From: an uncultured bacterium
Lineage (GTDB): Bacteria; Cyanobacteriota; Vampirovibrionia; Gastranaerophilales; Gastranaerophilaceae
Assembly: GCA_902489575.1 (NCBI GenBank)
Contig: CABUAQ010000097.1
Coordinates: forward strand, 1-6,769
Direction: 5' to 3'
Length of the DNA: 6,769 nt
This document shows positions 1 through 5,349 of the stretch, one piece after another (the stretch's first letter is position 1; each line of letters begins with the position of its first letter). The position numbers and the translations under genes were made by a program. A model generated the notes under the pieces. It had not been told where the DNA came from, made no database searches, and saw only the letters and a program-made list of their open reading frames with translations.

Positions 1-14
1 TTCTCTCCGTTTTC

Positions 15-43
15 ATATTAGCAAATTCATAATTTTCTGTCAA
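15..43 (-). promoter_or_regulatory. Possible outward-facing promoter at left edge
   Basis: On the minus strand TTGACA (43-38) is followed after 17 nt by TAATAT (20-15), a good -35 with a moderate -10. A GGAGAG stretch (8-3) further on could be a ribosome binding site for a gene beyond the left edge, although it would lie very close to the transcript start. In the opposite direction, a plus-strand frame open from base 2 ends at the TAA at 65-67 (about 21 codons), so the edge could instead hold the tail of a plus-strand gene. The two readings cannot be separated here. Confidence 0.35.
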
Positions 44-114
44 GACCCCTTGCAGACGAAAAAATAACTTGAATTCAAATTGAACGGAAGATTGATATTG
101 ATTTGTGTTAAAAG

Positions 115-143
115 TTGATTTTAGGGAAGGAAGTGTGTATAAT
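115..143 (+). promoter_or_regulatory. Promoter of the HipA-like gene (TTGATT-N17-TATAAT)
   Basis: TTGATT at 115-120 is followed after exactly 17 nt by a perfect TATAAT at 138-143. The expected transcript start near 150 leaves a leader of about 28 nt containing the ribosome binding site. This rules out translation from the TTG at 115. Confidence 0.7.
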
Positions 144-161
144 AATTAATGAAAATAAGTC

Positions 162-170
162 AGGAAGGAG
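162..170 (+). promoter_or_regulatory. Ribosome binding site deciding the 178 start
   Basis: AGGAAGGAG ends 7 nt before the ATG at 178. It is a strong Shine-Dalgarno match and fixes the start 21 codons inside the longest open frame. Confidence 0.8.
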
Positions 171-177
171 CGTTGTT

Positions 178-1416
178 ATGAACTATACTTTGATGCACAA
201 AAACATAAAAGTAGCCGATTTATCATTAGATGAAGAAACCGGTTCAATCGTCAAAATAGGTGAAATATATAACTTCGCTCACCTCCCTGTTGGCACAACC
301 AAAGACGATTTATCTGCCGACAGAGCTTTGCTCAATAAATGGTGGACCGATCGTTCAATTCCTGCAAGCAGATCGGGTGTAAGAGATGCACTTGAAATTT
401 TGCGTGTAAGCACTCCAAAACTGCTTTTGGCAAAATGCTATGGATTAAGCCTTTCGGATCAGTATTGGGTTAAGCCTATTAATTCTGATTTGGAATGGGA
501 AGCAGTAAATTTCTTTGATAATGATTTTTCAGAAGATGTCGGTGATATTCTGTTCGGAAGGGCAAAGGATTCTGAAAATATCAGTTTGAATTCACCTGAC
601 AACACATCTGACGGTTGCTTAAAGAAAAGATGGAAAATAATTAATCAAAAGCGTTGTTTACTTAAAGCAGGTAGTTTGCCTTATGAACAACAGCCGTTTA
701 ATGAGGCCATTGCATCATTGATTATGGATAAGTTGAATGTTGACCATGTCAATTATTCTGTCATTATTGATGACGAAAAGCCATACAGCGTTTGCGAAGA
801 TTTTATTTCAAGGGATACGGAACTTGTTACAGCTTGGAAAATTTTGCAAAGGTATCCTAAACCTAATCACTTGTCTGTTTATCAGCATTATATTGACTGT
901 TGCAAATCTTTGGGCATTGATGACATCGTTGATAAAATCGATCAAATGATTGTAGTTGATTTTATTATAGCCAACGAGGACAGACACCTCAATAATTTCG
1001 GTCTTGTCAGAAATGCAAACACGCTTGAATGGATTGATGTTGCACCGATTTTTGACAGTGGCTCATCGCTCGGCTATGATAAGGTTACACCTAATATGGA
1101 TAAACAATCATTAATAGTTTGCAAGCCATTCAAGAAAACTCATTTTGAGCAGTTAAAATTGGTCACCTCTTTTGATTGGATAGACTTTGACGCTTTGAAA
1201 AACATCGACAATGAAATACTCGGCATATTGAATGATGCCGATGAAAATTTAATTAATGATGCAAGAAAACAAAAAATCATATCTTCAATCAACCAAAGAA
1301 TAGAATATATCCATAATCTTGCTATGGAAAAAACTTGGCAAGCCAATGACGACATCAACGAAGATGTTGAAAACGATATTGCCGAGGATTATTCATCATT
1401 TGATATGTCAATGTAA
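178..1416 (+). CDS. HipA-like kinase-domain protein, stand-alone
   Basis: This 412-residue protein belongs to a HipA-like group common in Clostridia, by recognition of its conserved N-terminal half (ending in WWTDRSIPASRSG, residues 55-67, and CYGLSLSDQYW, 87-97). The C-terminal half carries the HipA kinase signature: a loop-like segment SPDNTSDGCLKKRW (139-152), a candidate ATP-binding Lys163 in LLKAG, the catalytic motif NEDRHLNN (266-273, with Asp268 and Asn273), and a metal-binding-type IFD motif at Asp293. The last ~25 residues are acidic. I chose the ATG at 178 because AGGAAGGAG (162-170) lies 7 nt upstream; the in-frame TTG at 115 is part of the -35 box. It has its own promoter and terminator and no adjacent HipB-like gene inside the window. 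A serine/threonine kinase role is inferred from the family; its substrate and whether it is toxic are unknown. Confidence 0.88.
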   Translation: MNYTLMHKNIKVADLSLDEETGSIVKIGEIYNFAHLPVGTTKDDLSADRALLNKWWTDRSIPASRSGVRDALEILRVSTPKLLLAKCYGLSLSDQYWVKPINSDLEWEAVNFFDNDFSEDVGDILFGRAKDSENISLNSPDNTSDGCLKKRWKIINQKRCLLKAGSLPYEQQPFNEAIASLIMDKLNVDHVNYSVIIDDEKPYSVCEDFISRDTELVTAWKILQRYPKPNHLSVYQHYIDCCKSLGIDDIVDKIDQMIVVDFIIANEDRHLNNFGLVRNANTLEWIDVAPIFDSGSSLGYDKVTPNMDKQSLIVCKPFKKTHFEQLKLVTSFDWIDFDALKNIDNEILGILNDADENLINDARKQKIISSINQRIEYIHNLAMEKTWQANDDINEDVENDIAEDYSSFDMSM

Positions 1417-1445
1417 AAATCTAAATAATAAATGTGAAAGACTAT

Positions 1446-1485
1446 CCCTCTTGATGTTTATTTTGCATCAAGAGGGCTCTTTTTT
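1446..1485 (+). terminator. Intrinsic terminator after the HipA-like gene
   Basis: A perfect 11-bp stem pairs CCCTCTTGATG (1446-1456) with CATCAAGAGGG (1466-1476) across a 9-nt loop, followed by CTCTTTTTTC. It lies 30 nt after the HipA-like stop codon. On the minus strand the downstream bases are only moderately U-rich, so it may stop herA read-through only weakly. Confidence 0.92.
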
Positions 1486-1584
1486 CTATTGCCCATTTTT
1501 TACGAACTTGTTCATTGTGTTTTTGTAATTCAAAAAACATTTCTTACAAATAATTTTTGATGTATTGTAATCCAAAGTGTCCAT
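1486..1584 (-). other. Short doubtful ORF downstream of herA (32 codons)
   Basis: The 1417-1692 gap holds the terminator and AT-rich DNA. On the minus strand an ATG at 1584 opens a 32-codon frame ending at the TAG at 1486-1488. It contains the pair IICKKCF, and its frame stays open upstream (no normal start codon) to a stop near the herA end, adding residues such as NIYDYCTM. A second overlapping frame (start near 1633) encodes about 36 residues with a hydrophobic stretch (IFTIIVLWTLWITI). Neither has a convincing ribosome binding site. These could be a gene remnant or chance; I do not assign a function. Confidence 0.15.
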
Positions 1585-1692
1585 AGTACAATAATCGTAA
1601 ATATTTCTTTTTCGCTTCTTATTGTCAAATATTTTTTCATTTCTATAAATGTCACTTCTGTAAATAGCTTAATTTATTTCTTTCTATTATTT

Positions 1693-3300
1693 TTAATACC
1701 ATATTCTAGAAATATCAACATTTTCACTTCTTGGCTGGTTTGCTTCTGGCAAAATATTGATACGTGCCAATACTGGAAAATTTGAAGCAAGACCAGTAAA
1801 TATGCAACCTCCAGCAGGAAGTATTGAAATCATGTCATTCGTAGATTTATCCGAGAAAGCAATAGTTCTGTGAATCTTTCTTAAATCCTCCTCGTTTACT
1901 AACCTGTGGATAAAATAATTATGCAACTGAGAAATTATTGTATCTGAAATATCTGAAGGTCTTTGGCTAGAAATTGTCAAAAATGTTCCAAATTTTCTTC
2001 CTTCTTTTATTATTTCTTCAAAGCATTCTAGCCTGTAATCTTTCCATTCTTCGCTTTCTCTAATTGAGGTCGTTGACAAAATGTTATGTGCTTCATCAAC
2101 AATAATATGTAATGACGAATTTAAAGAATCACCTTTAGATGCTTTTTTCTCAGAGTACAGTTTTTTACAAATTATCAATGGTATAATTTTCCTCATATCA
2201 ACTCTTACATCAACTAATGAAATAACATTAACATTAACATTACTTGTCTTATCATCAAGCACATCTTTAATTTCAAACAGTTTCGATAAACTGTCTATTC
2301 TATTGTTTGATCTAGCCATTAAGGGTCCAATATGTTCTTTTGTAATAAATGATTTGCCAATTTCCTCACAATAGTTCCAGTAAAGAACTAGTTTAAACTT
2401 ATCAAAATAATCTAAATTCTTAAAATTCAAACTATAGTTTTCATCGTTTTCAAATATTAATGAATATATTTCTTCTTTAGTTGTACCATATTTATCCTTG
2501 ATAGGATCTTTGGTATAAAAAGTTTTATATTTATAATTATACATTAATTTTTCTTCAAGAATAGAAAAACGATCTTTTATTCCTAATAAGTAAAATATTT
2601 CTCTAATATATAATCTGCAATCTAAAATTTTATCATTAGAATTATATATTATGCTACTTAAACTGTCTTTATTGTAATCATTTGAATCCCCTAAAAATTT
2701 TTTAAACTTTCTTATACATCTCTCAATAAAAGGCTTTTGTGTTTTATCCGTTGCCTCTAAAATAATTGACCAGAATTCCCCATCAGTAATATCTTCTAAA
2801 GAAATTGGATATCTTACTGCTTTTTTATTTTTTTTACTAATTTTTGTGGAAAAGTTATAAATGTTGGCGTTATCAAATACATTGGCATACTCACCATTAA
2901 AATCTATTATCATAAATTTAGCATTGTTTAGAAAATTCGCTGAAGAACCATATTTCCTAACAACTTCATAATAAAGCTTTGCCAATGTGTTAGACTTACC
3001 GCTACCAGTATTTCCAAATATGCCTATATGGCTGCATAACAGTTCTTGTACATTAATTTCGAATGGATACTCCTCGTATCCAATTAACGTCCCTAACGTG
3101 ATCTTGTCAGTTGCATTTTTTGCAAATATCTTTGATATTACGTCTTCTGTTATAACATAAACAGAATTTCCAATCATTGGCAAATTTGTAACACCGTGAA
3201 CAAATTTTTCATTTTCAATTGTTCCAAGAACACCTATTCCAATAATTCGTTTAATGTCTTGTGGAATTCCAACATTATCTTTCATGTATTCGCCTTCCAC
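1693..3300 (-). CDS. herA: HerA-like ATPase of SIR2-HerA system (5' end frameshifted)
   Basis: This 535-codon frame encodes the RecA-fold motor of a HerA/DUF87-family hexameric translocase. Numbered from the GTG at 3300: Walker A GNTGSGKS (96-103), the conserved segment IIDFNGEY (131-138), a variable helical insertion (~170-350), Walker B LHIIVDEAHN (397-406), the sensor-type SSQRPSD (444-450) with Gln446, a possible arginine finger Arg466, and a C-terminal GGCIFTG strand. HerA proteins normally begin with a small beta-barrel; here that part lies upstream in two frames. With one extra A at 3398-3403 the protein would be 596 residues from the ATG at 3482. As it stands, translation could begin at the GTG (3300) or, better, at the ATG at 3285, which has GGAAGG (3298-3293) 7 nt upstream. 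It is co-directional with, and overlaps, the SIR2 gene. In known SIR2-HerA systems HerA assembles with SIR2 and activates its NAD+-degrading activity after phage infection. All motor motifs look intact. Confidence 0.9.
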   Translation of the reverse strand: MEGEYMKDNVGIPQDIKRIIGIGVLGTIENEKFVHGVTNLPMIGNSVYVITEDVISKIFAKNATDKITLGTLIGYEEYPFEINVQELLCSHIGIFGNTGSGKSNTLAKLYYEVVRKYGSSANFLNNAKFMIIDFNGEYANVFDNANIYNFSTKISKKNKKAVRYPISLEDITDGEFWSIILEATDKTQKPFIERCIRKFKKFLGDSNDYNKDSLSSIIYNSNDKILDCRLYIREIFYLLGIKDRFSILEEKLMYNYKYKTFYTKDPIKDKYGTTKEEIYSLIFENDENYSLNFKNLDYFDKFKLVLYWNYCEEIGKSFITKEHIGPLMARSNNRIDSLSKLFEIKDVLDDKTSNVNVNVISLVDVRVDMRKIIPLIICKKLYSEKKASKGDSLNSSLHIIVDEAHNILSTTSIRESEEWKDYRLECFEEIIKEGRKFGTFLTISSQRPSDISDTIISQLHNYFIHRLVNEEDLRKIHRTIAFSDKSTNDMISILPAGGCIFTGLASNFPVLARINILPEANQPRSENVDISRIWY

Positions 3301-3383
3301 TTTACCTACAATATTAGCAAATCCTTTTCTAATAAGAACAAAACTTCCGATACTTACATTTTTTATAACTGCACCATTATAAT

Positions 3384-3482
3384 TTAAATATTCAGTATTT
3401 TTTCACTGTAAATACCTGCTTTTATCATTCTTCCAGATACTTCACATACTTCTCCAATTTTTAGTACATCATTTAATTCCAT
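3384..3482 (-). pseudogene. herA: Displaced 5' end of herA (frameshift fragment)
   Basis: The original herA start is the ATG at 3482. GGAG (3493-3490) lies 7 nt upstream, and the start overlaps the SIR2 stop codon by 14 nt, a typical translational-coupling arrangement. It reads 32 residues, beginning MELNDVLKIGEVCEVSG, then a TAA at 3386-3384. Codons 1-28 match the expected first strands of the HerA N-terminal barrel. After GAA AAA, shifting to the -1 frame gives NTEYLNYNGAVIKNVSIGS, running without a stop into the 535-codon frame. Resolving the break gives one 596-residue protein over 1693-3482. Confidence 0.8.
3398..3403 (-). other. Frameshift site in herA (six-A run)
   Basis: The coding strand reads GAA AAA ATA with six consecutive A residues. 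Seven A residues would join the two herA frames. It is not a classical X XXY YYZ slippery heptamer, since only the AAA codon can re-pair after a -1 slip. A mutation, homopolymer length variation or a sequencing error is more likely than efficient programmed frameshifting. Confidence 0.7.
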
Positions 3483-4494
3483 TATAAATCTCCAAAAGCA
3501 GTTCATTGAGATTGTTTAATTCATAATTATCTATTGTTTTGGAACCATCATTCTTTTTGTAATAGCAATATACATTATTGTTAAATTTAAAATGGTTTCT
3601 AAAATATTCAAGATCTTTATCGTTGTACGGGAATAATAACATTGTAAATGTTGGGTTTGACTTTAAGGCTCGCTTAACAACTTGTAACATATGTTCATCA
3701 GCAAACGAAAATCCAAAAACAAGCATTAAGCTATTTTGCCTATCCATTTCGTTTGAAAACATTCTAATTTGATCATAGTAATTACTGTTCATTACAGTTG
3801 AATTGAATTTGGATTTTTCAGGATTTACTATTGCCAAACTGCTGTATGCATCCAGAAAATCTTTTCTGTTTGAAGCAGCTTTTATTCTTTCAAATCGTTC
3901 TTGATAATCATCAAAAACAATTTTTTCGGAATCTTCTTTCCAGTATATTGATCCGTGAAGTTTGTAAAGATTTATACTTACTTTTTCTGCAAGCCTACCT
4001 GTAAGTGAGGACTGCCTTGATATATGTTTACCAAAATTAGCAGTTGAAAATTCTGGTCCAATTCTACCATTAAAACCATCAAAATAATCAATACTGTTTT
4101 TTTCAATAGATAACTCTAAAAAGTTATCGTAATTTGTTGTAAATATATTAATGCCCTTATGTACAACCGAAGATTCTCTTAAATCAATAATATCGGTAAT
4201 TGTTTTAATAAATTCTCTTTTTTCCTTGAAATCTTCGCCATTAGGATTGGTTGTTTGAATGGGTTTAATTGATTTTTCAAAAAAATTTGTTTTGATTTTA
4301 TATTCTTTATTTTTATCTTCCTCCAATATAGCAGCTGTTAAATCACTTTCAATGTTATCCAATGTTTTTAACTGTGGCAAGGAAAAAGCTGAACCAACTA
4401 ATACATTAATTTGACAAGATGAAAACATCCTCTGTAGTTTCCCAATTATTATTTTGGTTGTGTCTGTTTCTGAATTTAAATTATACTCTTGCAT
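3469..4494 (-). CDS. sir2: SIR2-family NADase effector of SIR2-HerA system
   Basis: This 341-residue protein has the Rossmann-type SIR2 fold signature: a nucleotide loop VLVGSAFSLP (31-40), FTTNYDN (118-124) with the catalytic-type Asn121, KLHGSIYW (178-185) with the catalytic-type His180, and LVFGFSFADEH (258-268). There are only two isolated cysteines, so the zinc module of sirtuin deacetylases is absent, as expected for bacterial defence SIR2 proteins that hydrolyse NAD+. I chose the ATG at 4494 because AGGAG (4505-4501) lies 6 nt upstream; the longer frame to 4587 would translate the promoter. Its stop overlaps the original herA start by 14 nt, so the two genes form one operon. In SIR2-HerA (Nezha-type) systems this subunit depletes NAD+ during phage infection, giving abortive defence. 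The loop reads GSAFS rather than GAGxS, which is unusual for SIR2 in general but may be normal for this branch. Assignment of the pair is by motif and context. Confidence 0.9.
   Translation of the reverse strand: MQEYNLNSETDTTKIIIGKLQRMFSSCQINVLVGSAFSLPQLKTLDNIESDLTAAILEEDKNKEYKIKTNFFEKSIKPIQTTNPNGEDFKEKREFIKTITDIIDLRESSVVHKGINIFTTNYDNFLELSIEKNSIDYFDGFNGRIGPEFSTANFGKHISRQSSLTGRLAEKVSINLYKLHGSIYWKEDSEKIVFDDYQERFERIKAASNRKDFLDAYSSLAIVNPEKSKFNSTVMNSNYYDQIRMFSNEMDRQNSLMLVFGFSFADEHMLQVVKRALKSNPTFTMLLFPYNDKDLEYFRNHFKFNNNVYCYYKKNDGSKTIDNYELNNLNELLLEIYNGIK
3490..3493 (-). promoter_or_regulatory. Ribosome binding site for the original herA start
   Basis: GGAG lies inside the end of the SIR2 gene, 7 nt before the herA ATG at 3482. 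It is key evidence that herA really begins at 3482 and is now frameshifted, rather than starting at 3300. Confidence 0.65.
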
Positions 4495-4500
4495 ACATAT

Positions 4501-4505
4501 CTCCT
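4501..4505 (-). promoter_or_regulatory. Ribosome binding site of the SIR2 gene
   Basis: AGGAG on the minus strand, within AGAGGAG, lies 6 nt before the ATG at 4494 and decides the start of the SIR2 gene. Confidence 0.8.
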
Positions 4506-4539
4506 CTTTGAAGTTATAATATAATAATAGCATATAGGG

Positions 4540-4576
4540 TAAACAATTACAAATATATTTATTGGTATAAACAATT
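4540..4576. repeat. Two 9-bp direct repeats TAAACAATT in the SIR2 promoter
   Basis: TAAACAATT occurs at 4540-4548 and 4568-4576, 28 bp apart. Each copy includes a TTGTTT box on the minus strand. They could be binding sites of a regulator of the SIR2-herA operon, or chance in AT-rich DNA. Confidence 0.35.
4546..4574 (-). promoter_or_regulatory. Likely promoter of the SIR2-herA operon
   Basis: On the minus strand TTGTTT (4574-4569) is followed after 17 nt by TGTAAT (4551-4546), which predicts a leader of about 45 nt. A second identical TTGTTT at 4546-4541 with TATATT (4523-4518), also 17 nt apart, is an alternative, but its transcript would begin almost at the ribosome binding site. Both boxes are only moderate matches. 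Confidence 0.45.
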
Positions 4577-4601
4577 TGAAAAAACAAGTTTTTAACATAA
4601 C

Positions 4602-4635
4602 AAAAAAGACACTGAACAATTCAACTGTTCGGTGT
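4602..4635 (-). terminator. Intrinsic terminator of the former integrase gene
   Basis: A 10-bp stem pairs 4609-4618 with 4626-4635 (one G-U pair) across a 7-nt loop. On the minus strand it is followed by CTTTTTTG (six T, 4607-4602). It lies 36 nt after the stop codon of the integrase remnant and just upstream of the SIR2 promoter, so it insulates the SIR2-herA operon from transcription coming from the right. Confidence 0.8.
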
Positions 4636-4671
4636 ACTTCTATCAAATATTTCTTATAATATCGTTATGTC

Positions 4672-4809
4672 TTATTGCTCTTCCATCTTTTCGTTCGCAT
4701 ATTCAACTAATCGCTTTCTGCTCTGCTCAAATACTTCATCCATCATGTGCGTGTAGATTTTTGCGGTTACTGATATGTCAGAGTGTCCCACACAGCGGCT
4801 ACAAATGCG
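4672..4809 (-). pseudogene. C-terminal remnant of a tyrosine recombinase/integrase
   Basis: On the minus strand the frame ending in the TAA at 4674-4672 encodes CVGHSDISVTAKIYTHMMDE and a charged C-terminal helix ending in ANEKMEEQ. This is the last catalytic block of phage/ICE-type tyrosine recombinases: the GH pair supplies the late active-site His and the Tyr of IYTH is the nucleophile. Just upstream an in-frame TGA (4812-4810) interrupts it, and I see no HxLR box or N-terminal domains in the 200 bp beyond, so most of the gene is deleted. The remnant and its terminator show that an integrative element was once next to, or carried, the SIR2-HerA operon. Which element type is not clear. Confidence 0.8.
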
Positions 4810-4974
4810 TCAAATTTGCAGAAACATCAGCAGTTCGTCTGTTTATCTGATTCGCTTAGAAAATAGTCAACAATCGGCATACAAGGTGATATTAAACAAC
4901 AAAATGCTATTATTTATAATTTTGCATAAAAGAGCATAATTACATCATAAAATCAGAAACTACGTTCAATAATA

Positions 4975-5003
4975 TTGACATTATCATATTTTGTGTTTAT
5001 AAT
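4975..5003 (+). promoter_or_regulatory. Consensus promoter of hipBA
   Basis: A perfect TTGACA (4975-4980), exactly 17 nt, and a perfect TATAAT (4998-5003) form a full consensus promoter. Transcription should start near 5010, immediately before the ribosome binding site AAGGAG (5013-5018). Such a strong promoter fits a toxin-antitoxin operon repressed by its own HTH antitoxin; ATAAT/ATTAT half-sites around the -35 box (4970-4985) are a possible, unproven operator. Confidence 0.85.
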
Positions 5004-5012
5004 ATTAAACAT

Positions 5013-5018
5013 AAGGAG
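5013..5018 (+). promoter_or_regulatory. Ribosome binding site of hipB
   Basis: AAGGAG lies 7 nt before the ATG at 5026. It places the start 17 codons inside the longest open frame, whose TTG at 4975 is part of the -35 box. Confidence 0.8.
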
Positions 5019-5025
5019 TGATAGC

Positions 5026-5346
5026 ATGGGAAAGAAATCCATTGAATTATTACCTCAAACTATGGAAATATTAGAAACGATGGGTGAACAAATTAAAATG
5101 GCTCGCTTGAGAAGAGATATATCGGCTGAATTGGTTGCCGAAAGAGCGAATATTAGCAGAGCAACTCTTTGGAATATTGAAAAAGGTAGTCCGTCTGTTG
5201 CAATAGGAAATTACGCTGCCGTTCTTCACGCACTTAATAATATGGACAGAGATTTGCTAAAAGTTGCAAAAGATGATGAGTTTGGCAGAAAGCTTCAAGA
5301 TTTGAATATTTCAACTAAAAAAAGGGCTTCAAACAAGGAGAAATAA
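5026..5346 (+). CDS. hipB: HipB-like antitoxin, XRE-family HTH repressor
   Basis: This 106-residue protein carries a Cro/CI-type helix-turn-helix over roughly residues 20-77: a first helix with MARLRRDIS (25-33), then AERANIS (38-44) and the recognition-helix stretch RATLWNIEKGSPS (45-57). The tail (about 84-106) is polar and lysine-rich, without a predicted fold. In HipBA modules HipB neutralises the HipA kinase by forming a DNA-bound complex and represses the operon. The gene directly follows a consensus promoter and is separated from hipA by only 3 nt. At 106 residues it is slightly longer than the E. coli HipB (about 88). The start at 5026 is set by AAGGAG at 5013. Recognition is by HTH pattern plus position; the family call is firm. 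Confidence 0.92.
   Translation: MGKKSIELLPQTMEILETMGEQIKMARLRRDISAELVAERANISRATLWNIEKGSPSVAIGNYAAVLHALNNMDRDLLKVAKDDEFGRKLQDLNISTKKRASNKEK
5335..5340 (+). promoter_or_regulatory. Ribosome binding site of hipA inside hipB
   Basis: AAGGAG overlaps the last codons of hipB and lies 9 nt before the hipA ATG at 5350, so the two genes are probably translated in a coupled way. Confidence 0.75.
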
Positions 5347-5349
5347 ATT

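Noticed and set aside
115..177. N-terminal extension of the HipA-like protein from a TTG at 115
   Set aside because: The TTG is part of the -35 box and the transcript should begin near 150; the ATG at 178 has a strong ribosome binding site.
2081..2374. Plus-strand ORF of 97 codons within herA
   Set aside because: It is antisense to the Walker B and adjacent region of HerA; its low-complexity Leu/Ser/Thr-rich product is typical of shadow frames.
3398..3403. Programmed -1 frameshifting at a classical slippery heptamer in herA
   Set aside because: The codons GAA AAA ATA do not form X XXY YYZ; only one tRNA could re-pair, so it is kept only as a weaker alternative to mutation or sequencing error.
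4495..4587. Hydrophobic N-terminal extension of the SIR2 protein, resembling a signal peptide
   Set aside because: It is a translation of the AT-rich promoter region; AGGAG sits just before the ATG at 4494.
4632..4850. Plus-strand ORF of 72 codons
   Set aside because: It is the antisense shadow of the integrase remnant, which is clearly recognisable on the minus strand.
4810..4970. Further integrase domains, attachment site or small RNA upstream of the hipBA promoter
   Set aside because: All three minus-strand frames lack the HxLR box or other integrase motifs; I see only scattered ATGC/GCAT half-repeats and no convincing repeat pair or structured RNA.
4975..5025. N-terminal extension of hipB from a TTG at 4975
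   Set aside because: The TTG is the start of a perfect TTGACA box; the ATG at 5026 is preceded by AAGGAG.
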